Below are positions 16,811-25,128 of a DNA stretch of 64,000 nt, piece after piece (the first letter of the stretch is position 1; the number at the start of each line of letters is the position of its first letter). The position numbers and the translations under genes were made by a program. Source of the DNA: Amycolatopsis pretoriensis. GTDB lineage: Bacteria > Actinomycetota > Actinomycetes > Mycobacteriales > Pseudonocardiaceae. The stretch spans positions 62,001 to 126,000 of the forward strand of contig NZ_FNUJ01000014.1 of assembly GCF_900107925.1 (NCBI RefSeq). The letters run 5' to 3'. A model generated the notes under the pieces. That model was given only the letters and a program-made list of their open reading frames with translations, did not search any database and was not told the DNA's origin.

Positions 16811-17356
16811 GTGGATGATGCTTCATTCCGGACGACGTTCTTGGTGGCGAAGGCGGCCGAATTCTGCGGTCTCCTCAAGCCGGGCGACTGGCCGGACGTC
16901 GCAGTCAGCCTGCTGCTGGAAGGCAACGACGATCCCGAGATCGCCGAGCTGGCCGGCCTGAGCCGACGAGCCAGCGGCTGGGACACCGATCCGCTGGTAG
17001 CCGCCGCGTGCGACCGGCACGGAATCTTGGTGCCCGGGCGAGGTACGACAGTGGACCTCGTCGCCCGGTTGATGGCGGACGACCTTCGTGCCCGGCCGGC
17101 CGCGGTGACCGGGCCGATGATCCGCCTGCTGGCACGGCTCGCACCCCCGGACTTCGAGTCGGACCTGGCCAGTCGATGCTTTGCCGCGGAGGAATACCTG
17201 GACTGCGGCTGCGGCGAGGATGACCTTGGTTTCGAGGCGGAACTGCAAACGATGCCGACGCTGGGGCTACCGGAACCCGTCGTGCAGGCACTCGCGCGGC
17301 CACTACGTTCTACTCTTCCCGTGATTCAGCCTCCTCACGGGCATCACGGTCACTGA
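16811..17356 (+). CDS. Hypothetical protein, 181 aa
   Basis: No family is recognised. The protein is mostly helical and acidic, without signal peptide or membrane segment: FLVAKAAEFCGLLKPGDWPDVAVSLLLEGNDDPEIAELAGLSR at residues 10-52, a middle part VDLVARLMADDLRARP, and a cysteine cluster YLDCGCGEDDLG near 137. It ends in a histidine-rich tail (PPHGHHGH). GTG at 16811 or TTG at 16808 can start it. The small size and position fit the accessory gene string around the RHS locus. Confidence 0.58.
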   Translation: MDDASFRTTFLVAKAAEFCGLLKPGDWPDVAVSLLLEGNDDPEIAELAGLSRRASGWDTDPLVAAACDRHGILVPGRGTTVDLVARLMADDLRARPAAVTGPMIRLLARLAPPDFESDLASRCFAAEEYLDCGCGEDDLGFEAELQTMPTLGLPEPVVQALARPLRSTLPVIQPPHGHHGH

Positions 17357-17507
17357 TCGCACGCAAGGTCCGAGCCCACCAACGGGGCCGCAGCGACGCA
17401 CTCACATGCTGAGAAGCGGATGGCCGAGGCGACGGATGGATGGCAAAGGCTGCAATTCATGCTTCTGACGCCATACTCGTGAAGGCTGTGGGCAGCGTGA
17501 TGCCTCG

Positions 17508-17753
17508 TCAACGTCCTCCGCCCTCGATCGAGCGTAAGGCCTCAATCGGTGTACGGCCCGTTGCCTCAGCCAGGGCGGTGACAGCCGCTGCCGCCAGCGC
17601 GGTCAGGTTCAACGCTGCCAGCGCTGCGTCCTGTCGGACGGCGGCCTCGGTGATGTTGTGGACATTCGCGTCCTCGTCGGCGAGGTAAGCGGCCACCCCC
17701 TCGACAGCAGCACTGCGCTTGACTGCCCGCCTCCTTCGTTCGTTGCTTGGCAT
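17508..17753 (-). CDS. Hypothetical small helical protein, 81 aa
   Basis: An 81-residue protein with a basic start (MPSNERRRRAVKRSAA), then an acidic and alanine-rich helical body (VEGVAAYLADEDANVHNITEAAVRQDAALAAL... LAEATGRTPIEALRSIEG). The charge split is typical of small regulatory or antitoxin-like proteins, but I recognise no family. The ATG is clear; a palindromic element copy lies 20 bases upstream of it. Confidence 0.55.
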   Translation of the reverse strand: MPSNERRRRAVKRSAAVEGVAAYLADEDANVHNITEAAVRQDAALAALNLTALAAAAVTALAEATGRTPIEALRSIEGGGR

Positions 17754-17773
17754 TCGGCAAGTATCCTCGCCGG

Positions 17774-17799
17774 CGTCCGCTCATGCCGCGTAGAGGTCG
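17774..17799. repeat. Palindromic element, copy 5
   Basis: CGTCCGCTC, ATGCCGCG, TAGAGG in order. Its first 16 bases are identical to copy 1, eight kilobases away, while the right arm is decayed. It lies just upstream of a small leftward gene. Confidence 0.5.
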
Positions 17800-17846
17800 C
17801 ACGCAAGCCTTGAGACGTTCGACAACCGATGTCGCTCCCGATCGGT

Positions 17847-18181
17847 TCAAGCAAGGAGCCCGACGACGCGGTCGAGCACGGACCCGAACTCCTCGACGTC
17901 CTCCAGTTCGACATACTCGCTGGCCGGCTCGTCGATGCCAGGATGAATGACGCTCACGTCAGTCCAGCCGCCGGCGTACAGCACGAACTCCGTCTCCGCC
18001 GCCTCCGAGTACACCCGCACACCCAATGACATCGGTCGCCTTGCCTGGCGGCCGCCATCGCGGCCGCCCGGTCGAGGTCCAGGTTGCTGAGGTCGATACG
18101 GCGTTCCACGTCGCCCACGGTAACGATACCCAGCGCACCGCCGTGCACAAACGGCCAGCTGGTGATCAAGGTTGCGAACAT
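17847..18181 (-). pseudogene. Small gene split by an apparent frameshift (or two overlapping short genes)
   Basis: Two frames each show a protein-like half. The upstream half, from ATG 18181, reads MFATLITSWPFVHGGALGIV and continues to a helix DLDRAAAMAAARQ near 18045, then turns into arginine/cysteine nonsense. The other frame becomes protein-like exactly there: MSLGVRVYSEAAETEF, then YAGGWTDVSVIHPGIDEP and VLDRVVGLLA, stopping at 17847. A one-base shift near 18035 would join them into one protein of about 110 residues. Alternatively the second half is its own 61-residue gene starting at ATG 18032 with AAGG upstream. No family is recognised. Confidence 0.5.
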
Positions 18182-18280
18182 GCACTCGTGCCGCTGGTCG
18201 GTCGTCCATCGGACGCGCGCTCATACAGATCAGCGAGCGAATGAGGCCGTCGACCGCGACAGCCCAGGGAGTCAGCCGCG

Positions 18281-18526
18281 CTACTGATCCTCGACATCGA
18301 TTCGTACGGCCGCGTCGAGCAGGTACCGAGGCAGCTTGGAACTCGCTGACAACACCTCGACACCGACGAGCTGTCCGCCTTCGTCGAAGTCCAGGTTGAT
18401 CATTCCTCCCACCCCAACCGGATCACACGGGTACATGTGCGACACGCTCCGGCGTTCTCGCGGTTCGGTGAAGTAGACGTAGGCCGCATCGGCCTCCTTG
18501 TCGTAGGTGACCTCGACGTCTGCCAC
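18281..18526 (-). CDS. DUF2283 domain protein, 81 aa
   Basis: The product carries the DUF2283 pattern almost end to end: VEVTYDKEADAAYVYFTE at residues 4-21, INLDFDEGGQLVGVEVLSASSKLP at 44-67 and a closing LPRYLLDA helix. These small proteins are widespread in bacteria and often stand near toxin-antitoxin or mobile genes; their function is unknown. GTG 18526 has GGAGG nine bases upstream. It is the last of the small genes before the SARP regulator. Confidence 0.8.
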   Translation of the reverse strand: MADVEVTYDKEADAAYVYFTEPRERRSVSHMYPCDPVGVGGMINLDFDEGGQLVGVEVLSASSKLPRYLLDAAVRIDVEDQ

Positions 18527-18759
18527 GAGTGACGGCCTCCCTGCTGACGACGGAGAAAAGGCCTTCCGACCTTGGCCATGATCATATGACCGCCGACCGC
18601 GTTACTCATGGCGAAGTCGCAGGCGGTCGGCTGTGCTCGAACCGACGACGCTCGAGAGCTGATGTGCGAGCGTTGTGACGTCCTCACATTCCGATGGGCG
18701 GACGCCTGCGTGACACCGTGGCTCGGGTCAGCACTCCACAACTACCGCGTTCTTGCCGC

Positions 18760-21663
18760 TTACCCCAGTGCGCGGTCGGCAAGGCCGCGGTAGCCGTGGG
18801 ATTCGGCGATTCGCAGGGCCGCACCGAAGTAGTGGTCGGCCTCTGCTCGGGTACCGGCGGCGCGGTGGATGTGGGCTAACTGCAGGAGTGCCTCGCATTC
18901 CTCGAAGCGGGTACCGAGCCGACGGGTGAGCTGGAGCGCGTGGTGGGCGTTGAGCAGCGCGAGCCGGTACTGACTGCCTGCGAGGTGGCCTGCCGCCAAG
19001 GCGGCATACCCGGCCGCTTCGATGGTGGGGTCGGTGGCGCCGGCGGCGGATTCGAGCGCGGTTTCAGCCAGTTGCACCGCGCCTGCGTGGTTGCCGACAC
19101 CGGCATGGACCGTACTGAGCACCGTGAGCGCGCGCGACTCGAAGCTGTGGTCGTTGATGCACCGGGCTTGTTCGGCGGCTTCTTCGGCGGCGTGGCGAGC
19201 TGCGCCGTAGTCACCGACGCGGACGCCGACCCGGGCGAGCAGGACAAGGGCGCAAGGTTGGGGACCATCGGCCACCTGCTGCGCATAAATGGCTGCGGCC
19301 TTCGTCAGGTCCCCACGATGTTCGTGCAGGATGCCGAGGTTCAGCTGACGCCATGGATTGGGCGCGTCCTCCAGCGCGATCGCCTCCGCGAAAGCTGTGG
19401 TCGCACGTTCCAGGTCTCCGGTGGTCAGGTAGAGCATAGCGAGGTTGTTCAAGACAGCGGTCATGCCGCGGCGTGACCGCAGTGCTCGGTAGAGGTGCAA
19501 GGCGGCTTCGAAGTGCCTGATGGCGGGCGGGAAATCGCAGCGGAGGGCGTGGGATGCCGCGAGGTGGTTGTGCGCGACCGCGCACAGATCGGGCCGGCCG
19601 GTAGCGTTCGCCGATTCCAGCCCGATCCGGGCGAGTTCTGGCCCTTCGGCAGACCAGTTGTTCATGCAGTACCCACGCAGGGCGTCGACGAGCCGGCACA
19701 CCGACACGGGGGTATTGCGCGTGTGGGCGTGACGGATCGCAGCGACCAAATTGGGGAATTCAGATCCGAACCATGCCCGCGCGGTATCCCGGTCAGCGAA
19801 CGCATCCGAATGGGAGCGCGGCCCGGGCAGGCGCAGCATGGGCGAGTACAAGAGATCTGCCGCCGCGTCGGCATAGGCGAGATAGTGCCCGAGAAGCGCT
19901 CGCGTCGCTGCCTCGCTGTCGTCCTCGGTCTGGGCGCGTTCGGCAGCGTAGTGACGGAGCAAGTCGTGCAGGCGGTAGCGGTTCGGTGCGTGCTCTTGAA
20001 CCAGGTGTGCGGAGGCCAGGCGCTCCAGCTGGCGAGTGATCACTGCGGCCGGCGCACCGGTCAGCGCACCGGCCGCGTCCGGCGTGATGTCGCCTCCGGG
20101 CACTAGGCCGAGCAGGCGGAACGTGCGGCGGGTAGCGCTGTCGAGAGCCTGGTACGACAGGTCGTAGGCAGTGCGGACCGCACTGGTGTCGCCGTCGACG
20201 GTCAGGCTGTTCAGCACACCGTGGTTGCGCATGTCGGCGAGGTGGTCTGTCACCCGGCGCCCGGCGCGGTGCCGGATCTGCGCGCCGGCGATGCGCAGCG
20301 CGAGGGGCAGCCGCGCACACGTCTCGGCGAGTTCGGCGATGGCCGTCGGTTCTTCTGTCGAGCGTTCTGCGCCCACAGCAGCGGTGAGCACAGCGACAGC
20401 GTCGGCCGGCGGCAAGACGTCCAAGCTGATGCGGTGGGCACCCTCGAGGGCGACCAGCCCGTCCAGGCGGTTACGGCTGGTGACCACGACCGCGCAGCTC
20501 GAAGCCGCCGGCAGTAGCGGCCGAACCTCGGCGGCGTCGGTGACGTTGTCCACGAGGCAGAGCACGCTTTTCACGGCCAGCACCGACCGGTACAGCGTTG
20601 TTGCCTCGATGACGTCGCGCGGAATCTGTTGAGCCGGGACACCGAGCGCCCGGAGGAACCGCGCAAGAATCGAGGCGGGACCGTACGTGTCGTGGAGGTC
20701 CGCGTAGAGCTGGCCGTCGGGGAACTTCTCGCGGACTCTGTGCGCCCACTGGGTCGCGAGCTCGGACTTGCCGGCTCCGGCAGTCCCGGCGATGACCACG
20801 AGGCAGGGACCGTCGCCGGAGAGCAAGAGCCGGTCGAGCGCGAGGAGTTCGGTGTGACGCCCACGGAACCCGGTGGCAGCCCGGGGCAGCTGCGCGGGCG
20901 TCACGGGCAATGTGGCGGGAACACCGCGTTGCCGCAGGACCGCCGAGTGAGCGTCGCGCAAGTCGGGTCCTGGCTCGGCGCCCAGTTCGTCGGCCAGCCG
21001 GTCGCGGATGACGCTGTAGGCGTCCAGCGCGGCCGCCTGCTGCCCGGCGCCGGCCAGCGCAAGCATCAGCAGTGACCACAGCCGTTCGTGGAGCGGGTGA
21101 TCGGCGACCAGCCGGCGCAGCTCACCGGCAACGTCGGCGCACGCCCCGAGGTTCATCCGAGCCCGACAGTCGTCCTCGACGACAGCCCACCGGGCCTCGA
21201 GCAGGCGCTGGGCCTCACCGTCGATCGCCGGGGTCGGGGGCAGACCGGACAGCGGTTGCCCTCGCCACAGGCTCAACGCCTGGCCAAGCAGCTGTGCGGC
21301 CAATGCGTCGTCTCCGGCCACGAACGCACGATGTCCGTGACTGGCGATGCGGCGGAATCGTTCGACGTCGACCTCGTCCGGCCGGGTTTCGATCAGGTAC
21401 CCGCCCGCCCGGGCCTGAATCCGCTGCCCGCCGCCCAACGCGGCGAGCTGCTGTCGCAGCCGCGAAACGTGCGTCCGCAGGTTCGCCATCGCCGACGCCG
21501 GCGCAGCCTCCCCCCAGACGACTTCCACCAACCGCTGCAGCGGCACCACCACGTTGGGCGTCATCAGCAGGGCCGCGAGGAGAGCGCGTTGCCGCTGCGA
21601 GGTCAGCCGCAGATGCTCGGCGCCCGATCGCGCGTCGACCGACCCCAGGAGCAGAAACTCCAC
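18760..21663 (-). CDS. AfsR/SARP-family regulator with NB-ARC and TPR domains
   Basis: A 967-residue AfsR-type activator. Residues 1-95 are the OmpR-like DNA-binding domain (LRLTSQRQRALLAALLMTPN...LRTHVSRLRQQL), residues 100-245 the bacterial transcriptional activator domain, 270-560 an NB-ARC ATPase with the P-loop VIAGTAGAGKSELATQ and the Walker B-like VLCLVDNVTD, and the C-terminal 350 residues TPR repeats. Such proteins activate secondary metabolism or development by binding direct repeats near -35. GTG 21663 has GGAGGGG upstream. The divergent secreted-protein gene shares an 18-base element with this promoter and is a likely target or co-regulated partner. Confidence 0.88.
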   Translation of the reverse strand: MEFLLLGSVDARSGAEHLRLTSQRQRALLAALLMTPNVVVPLQRLVEVVWGEAAPASAMANLRTHVSRLRQQLAALGGGQRIQARAGGYLIETRPDEVDVERFRRIASHGHRAFVAGDDALAAQLLGQALSLWRGQPLSGLPPTPAIDGEAQRLLEARWAVVEDDCRARMNLGACADVAGELRRLVADHPLHERLWSLLMLALAGAGQQAAALDAYSVIRDRLADELGAEPGPDLRDAHSAVLRQRGVPATLPVTPAQLPRAATGFRGRHTELLALDRLLLSGDGPCLVVIAGTAGAGKSELATQWAHRVREKFPDGQLYADLHDTYGPASILARFLRALGVPAQQIPRDVIEATTLYRSVLAVKSVLCLVDNVTDAAEVRPLLPAASSCAVVVTSRNRLDGLVALEGAHRISLDVLPPADAVAVLTAAVGAERSTEEPTAIAELAETCARLPLALRIAGAQIRHRAGRRVTDHLADMRNHGVLNSLTVDGDTSAVRTAYDLSYQALDSATRRTFRLLGLVPGGDITPDAAGALTGAPAAVITRQLERLASAHLVQEHAPNRYRLHDLLRHYAAERAQTEDDSEAATRALLGHYLAYADAAADLLYSPMLRLPGPRSHSDAFADRDTARAWFGSEFPNLVAAIRHAHTRNTPVSVCRLVDALRGYCMNNWSAEGPELARIGLESANATGRPDLCAVAHNHLAASHALRCDFPPAIRHFEAALHLYRALRSRRGMTAVLNNLAMLYLTTGDLERATTAFAEAIALEDAPNPWRQLNLGILHEHRGDLTKAAAIYAQQVADGPQPCALVLLARVGVRVGDYGAARHAAEEAAEQARCINDHSFESRALTVLSTVHAGVGNHAGAVQLAETALESAAGATDPTIEAAGYAALAAGHLAGSQYRLALLNAHHALQLTRRLGTRFEECEALLQLAHIHRAAGTRAEADHYFGAALRIAESHGYRGLADRALG

Positions 21664-21699
21664 GACACCCCTCCGCCCGAGCCCGCGTCAATCCCTCAA

Positions 21700-21717
21700 T
21701 GTTCGCCGGATGTGCTC
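21700..21717 (-). promoter_or_regulatory. 18-bp shared element upstream of the SARP gene
   Basis: Read towards the SARP gene the sequence is GAGCACATCCGGCGAACA, ending 36 bases before its GTG. The identical 18 bases, oriented towards the other gene, occur at 22042-22059. Equal orientation and similar distance to both starts suggest a shared regulator-binding or leader element. Confidence 0.6.
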
Positions 21718-22041
21718 ATCGTGTACAGCCCGGATGCGATCGTGAAACCGCGGATCGCTCGCAGTCGGCGCACGGAGAGACGAGGGGGCTCGCCGTTCGA
21801 CCCGCTGCGGGCGACCCGCGAAAGCAGCGATGACCACCCCGCTCTCGGGGAACGTCCCCCGTATTTCTTGGGCTCACAGCCACGACGGTCAAGTCGCAGC
21901 ATGGCAATCGAACGTCCGCTATTGCCGCTGACAGTCTTTCGTCCGGCTGCACCCGCAGGCACGCACACGCTCCGGGTTGCCTTTGTGTGGCAAATCACAC
22001 CCCCGCTGCACGCGGGACGGGGGTATCCGTCTTCCCGTGGA
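21718..22041. other. Divergent regulatory region between the SARP gene and the secreted-protein gene
   Basis: The 324 bases between the two copies of the 18-base element have no convincing frame. A short dyad GTGTG...CACAC lies near 21983-21999 and could be a further operator. Promoters for both genes must lie here, but no unambiguous pair of hexamers is seen. Confidence 0.4.
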
Positions 22042-22059
22042 GAGCACATCCGGCGAACA
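22042..22059 (+). promoter_or_regulatory. 18-bp shared element upstream of the secreted-protein gene
   Basis: GAGCACATCCGGCGAACA, identical to the inverted copy at 21700-21717. It ends 28 bases before the ATG at 22088. Confidence 0.6.
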
Positions 22060-22087
22060 CATCGCCGATGACTGGAGGGAGCTTTCC

Positions 22088-22744
22088 ATGTACCGCAAGG
22101 GAATCGTCCGCACGATCACGCTGACCGGCCTCGCTGCCGCACTGGGCCTCGTCGGTGCCGCACCGGCACTGGCCGCGCCGGCCGGCGAACCGATCTTCAC
22201 CTCCGCAGACCTCAACGGCGACGGGACACGCGACACCGTGATCTCGCGACCGGCGATCAACGGCAAGCAGGTGATTTCGGCGACCGTGAACGGCAAGCGC
22301 ACGGCGATCGTCCTGCCCGCGGACCCCTGGTTCGGCATCGTGGCACCGCGGGTGGCCGACCTCGACGCCGACGGCCGGGCGGAGCTGCTCGTCGCGACGA
22401 CGTTGGGCGCCAACACGGCGTTCTTCGCCGTGCTGGACTTCGACGGCCGGAACCTGACCCAGGTCGTCGGCGCGGACAACAAGCCGTTCGAAGTCGCGGA
22501 AGGAGGCGGAATCGCCGCGCACGTCGGTTATATGTGCATGGCTCCGGGTGGCAACCGGTTGTTCGTGACGGTGGTTTCCTCGGCGGACGACATCAGCGCT
22601 CCCGCCGGCGAAATCACGTACACGGGCACGCGCACGATCTACAGCCTGCGAGCCGGCGCGCTGACAGTACTGGAGCAGGACGCGATCACAAGCCGCCCAC
22701 TGGCAGACCCGGTGACCATGGTGGACGCGGCGAGCTGCGTCTGA
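22088..22744 (+). CDS. Secreted protein with VCBS/FG-GAP-like repeats
   Basis: The 218-residue product begins with a signal peptide (MYRKGIVRTITLTGLAAALG, cut near ALAA). The mature part holds two calcium-loop-like repeats, TSADLNGDGTRDTVISRP near residue 38 and RVADLDADGRAELLVATT near 86, characteristic of the FG-GAP/VCBS beta-propeller type, and two cysteines (YMCM near 150 and the C-terminal SCV) that could pair. GGAGGG precedes the ATG by eight bases. It is divergent from the SARP gene and shares its upstream element. The function outside the cell is unknown. Confidence 0.75.
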   Translation: MYRKGIVRTITLTGLAAALGLVGAAPALAAPAGEPIFTSADLNGDGTRDTVISRPAINGKQVISATVNGKRTAIVLPADPWFGIVAPRVADLDADGRAELLVATTLGANTAFFAVLDFDGRNLTQVVGADNKPFEVAEGGGIAAHVGYMCMAPGGNRLFVTVVSSADDISAPAGEITYTGTRTIYSLRAGALTVLEQDAITSRPLADPVTMVDAASCV

Positions 22745-22949
22745 GGTCCGTTCTCCCGGATCAGGGCTTTGGGTGCAGGTGGCGTATTCCCCGCCACCTG
22801 CACCTGGCGCATTTACCGTCGACTCCTGGACGTACGAGTCGGATGGCACTCCCGCACCCTCGACCGGCGCGCACGTACAGGTCCGGATGGACTCGCGGGC
22901 GTGTTCTCCTCGTCCGACGGGGATCACTGCTCCGCCGCCGCAGCGCGTG

Positions 22950-23411
22950 CTAGTCGAGGTTCTTGGCCATGACGACGTTGGTCTCGAGGTAGCCGAGTTT
23001 CCGGTAAAGCGACCTCGCGACCGAATTGTTGCCGAAGACCTGGAGCCGCACGGCTTTCAGACCGGCGGCGCGGACCTCGTGTTCCATCGCCCGCATGAGC
23101 GCTTCACCGTACTTCTGGCCACGCAGGTCTGCGTCGACCCTGATGTCGTAGAGGTAGGCGCCGTGGGGGCGTTCGGCGAACCAGATCATGCCGATCGCCC
23201 GATCGCCGTTCCGCGCGGTGTAAAGGTGGTGGCCGGGCGTGGCCACACCCTCGGGCAAGAGCTCCGCGTACTCGTCGATGGCGCGCTGTCGTGCACCCTC
23301 GGCCGGCCAGCTCTTCGCCGAAACATGGCCCTCGGCATAGGCCAGTACCGCAGCGCGGTGATATGTCTCGTATTCCTCGCTGGTCATCGGATCCAGCCGG
23401 ACCTCGGTCAT
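22950..23411 (-). CDS. GNAT-family N-acetyltransferase
   Basis: A 153-residue GNAT protein: the central strand DIRVDADLRGQKYGEALMRAMEHEVRAAG (near residues 92-120) contains the acetyl-CoA loop R-G-Q-K-Y-G, and the C-terminal part LQVFGNNSVARSLYRKLGY is the usual motif B. It should transfer an acetyl group to a small molecule or peptide amine; the acceptor cannot be told. The start MTEVRLDPMTSEEYE at 23411 is taken as homologues begin there, although the frame extends to 23465. Confidence 0.85.
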   Translation of the reverse strand: MTEVRLDPMTSEEYETYHRAAVLAYAEGHVSAKSWPAEGARQRAIDEYAELLPEGVATPGHHLYTARNGDRAIGMIWFAERPHGAYLYDIRVDADLRGQKYGEALMRAMEHEVRAAGLKAVRLQVFGNNSVARSLYRKLGYLETNVVMAKNLD

Positions 23412-23515
23412 GGCCACCCCTCTTCTCGCGCTACCGACCGCGGACAACGTATCGGTCCGGCTCACGGTGAATCAGCCGCTCGGTGCGGCTTCTCGGACAT
23501 GCTCCCCGTTATGGT

Positions 23516-23541
23516 TTGAGTCTCCGCCAAGGGGAGGCTGC
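23516..23541. promoter_or_regulatory. MerR-type dyad before a MerR gene
   Basis: AGTCTCC at 23519-23525 and GGGAGGCT at 23532-23539 form an imperfect inverted repeat directly upstream of the MerR gene. TTGAGT at 23516-23521 could be the -35, with CAGGCT at 23541-23546 as a -10 nineteen bases on, the long spacing typical of MerR-controlled promoters. Confidence 0.45.
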
Positions 23542-23546
23542 AGGCT

Positions 23547-24497
23547 GTGGGCATGGACGACGAGAACCTCCTCACGATCGGGGCCCTGGCCGCGCGGACC
23601 GGGCTGTCGGTCAAGGCGATCCGGTTCTACGCCGACAAGGGGATCGTTCCCGCGACCTGCCACAGCCCGGCCGGCTACCGCCTCTACGACGTGGCGGCCC
23701 TGGCCCGGCTGGAACTCGTCCGCACGCTGCGCGCGCTGGACATCGATCTGGCCACCGTCCGGCGCGTGCTGGCCGATGAGACCTCGCTGGCCGAGGTCGC
23801 GGCCGCGCACGCCGCGGCCCTCGACACCCACATCCGGGTGCTGCGGCTGCGGCGTGCCGTGCTGACCGCCGTCGCGAACCGGCAATCGACCCCTCGGGAA
23901 ATGGACCTGATGCACAAACTGGTGAACCTGTCCGACGCCGAACGGCGCCGCTTCGTCCACGATTTCGTCGACGACACCTTCGGCGGTGTCGACGCCAACC
24001 CGGCCATGGTGGAACTGCTGCGTTCGAGCATGCCCGAGCTCCCCGAAGACGCCACGCCCGGCCAGGTCGAGGCCTGGCTGGAGCTCGTGGAACTGATCCA
24101 GGACAACGACTTCCGGACTTCCGTGCGGCGGATGGCCGAGTACCAGGCGGCCCAGCGCGCCGACGGCGACACCACCGGCTTGCACCACGACCTGACCGAG
24201 ACCGTGCGCGAGGACGTCGGCCGGGCACTGGCCGAGCGGATCGCACCGGATTCACCGCGGGCCGGCGGCATCGTCGCCACGCTCACCGCGTCCTACGCCG
24301 GAACGTTCGGCAAGGCCGACGACGACCAGCTGAAGCGGTGGATCCTCGAACGGCTCGAGATCGCCAACGATCCCCGCGTCACGCGGTACTGGCAGCTGGT
24401 GGCCACCATCAACGGCTGGCCCCCGCTCCCGGACCTGGAACCGGTGTTCACCTGGTTCGGCCGGGCCCTGCGCACCCAGCTCGACCGCCGCCGCTGA
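23547..24497 (+). CDS. MerR-family transcriptional regulator
   Basis: A 316-residue MerR protein: DNA-binding domain at residues 8-75 (LLTIGALAARTGLSVKAIRFYADKGIVPATCHSPAGYRLYD), a dimerisation helix to about 125, and a long C-terminal helical domain like that of TipAS- or multidrug-binding relatives. GTG 23547 has GGGGAGG nine bases upstream; ATG 23553 two codons later is an equally good start if the mRNA is leaderless. No enzyme is co-transcribed, so its target is probably itself plus a distant gene. Confidence 0.82.
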   Translation: MGMDDENLLTIGALAARTGLSVKAIRFYADKGIVPATCHSPAGYRLYDVAALARLELVRTLRALDIDLATVRRVLADETSLAEVAAAHAAALDTHIRVLRLRRAVLTAVANRQSTPREMDLMHKLVNLSDAERRRFVHDFVDDTFGGVDANPAMVELLRSSMPELPEDATPGQVEAWLELVELIQDNDFRTSVRRMAEYQAAQRADGDTTGLHHDLTETVREDVGRALAERIAPDSPRAGGIVATLTASYAGTFGKADDDQLKRWILERLEIANDPRVTRYWQLVATINGWPPLPDLEPVFTWFGRALRTQLDRRR

Positions 24498-24558
24498 AAT
24501 CCCACACCAAGATCGAGCGTTGCAACGTCCTCACGTGCCCGATGAGCGACAGCGGTGA

Positions 24559-24598
24559 TTTTGAGGAACGATCGTTCTTGACTGATCGTTCCTCAAAA
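24559..24598. promoter_or_regulatory. TetR operator and promoter of the TetR/PH-like pair
   Basis: A perfect 15-base inverted repeat, TTTTGAGGAACGATC and GATCGTTCCTCAAAA, is separated by ten bases. TTGACT (24578-24583) sits in its centre and TACCGT (24602-24607) follows after 18 bases, giving a promoter fully covered by the dyad. The ATG at 24614 is so close that the transcript is probably leaderless. Strong autorepression by the downstream TetR protein is the natural reading. Confidence 0.75.
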
Positions 24599-24613
24599 GG
24601 ATACCGTCAGGGC

Positions 24614-25114
24614 ATGGGCAGGCGACGGGCGTTCGACGAGGACGAGGTGGTGCGGACCGCCGTGGGGTTGTTCGGTGGCCGTGCGTTCGACGGAGTCTCC
24701 GTCGACGACCTCGTCACCCACCTCGGTGTGCACCGCAACAGCCTCTACAAGACGTTCGGCAGCAAACGCGGCCTCTACCTGGTCGCCCTGCGTCGACACG
24801 TCGCCGACGACGTCTGCCCCCTGGCCGAAGCGCTCGCCGCGGCACCGGATGCCGCGACCGCGCTGCGGCTCGTCACCTCGGCCGACCTCGGTTTGCTGCT
24901 GCTCGCGGCGGTCGACCAGGCCCCGGCCGACGAGGAGGTGGCCACCGAAGTGAGCGCGGCACTGGCCGCGCTCGACCAGGCGATCGCCGGCGCGCTCGAC
25001 ATTCCCACCGCCCTGGCGGGCGGCCTCACGGCCGCCGCACTGGGAATCCTCCTGCGCGGCAACCCCGACGGTGTCGGCGCCGCGCTCACCCGACGCTTCG
25101 ATTCTCCTGACTGA
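24614..25114 (+). CDS. TetR-family regulator
   Basis: A 166-residue TetR protein with the N-terminal helix-turn-helix VDDLVTHLGVHRNSLYKTFGSKRGLYLVAL at residues 30-59 and a short ligand domain. It is smaller than most TetR proteins (about 190-220), so the ligand domain is reduced. ATG 24614 lies just behind a promoter covered by a perfect 15-base dyad, so it should repress itself and the small gene 14 bases downstream. The inducer is unknown. Confidence 0.85.
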   Translation: MGRRRAFDEDEVVRTAVGLFGGRAFDGVSVDDLVTHLGVHRNSLYKTFGSKRGLYLVALRRHVADDVCPLAEALAAAPDAATALRLVTSADLGLLLLAAVDQAPADEEVATEVSAALAALDQAIAGALDIPTALAGGLTAAALGILLRGNPDGVGAALTRRFDSPD

Positions 25115-25128
25115 CAAGGAAAAATGAC

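Noticed and set aside
9801..17799. Integron-type attC sites for the palindromic element
   Set aside because: The core GTTRRRY/RYYYAAC pairs are not present at consistent places and there is no integrase.
21700..22059. Terminal inverted repeats of an insertion sequence
   Set aside because: The 18-base arms enclose only 324 bases of promoter DNA with no transposase frame or target duplication.
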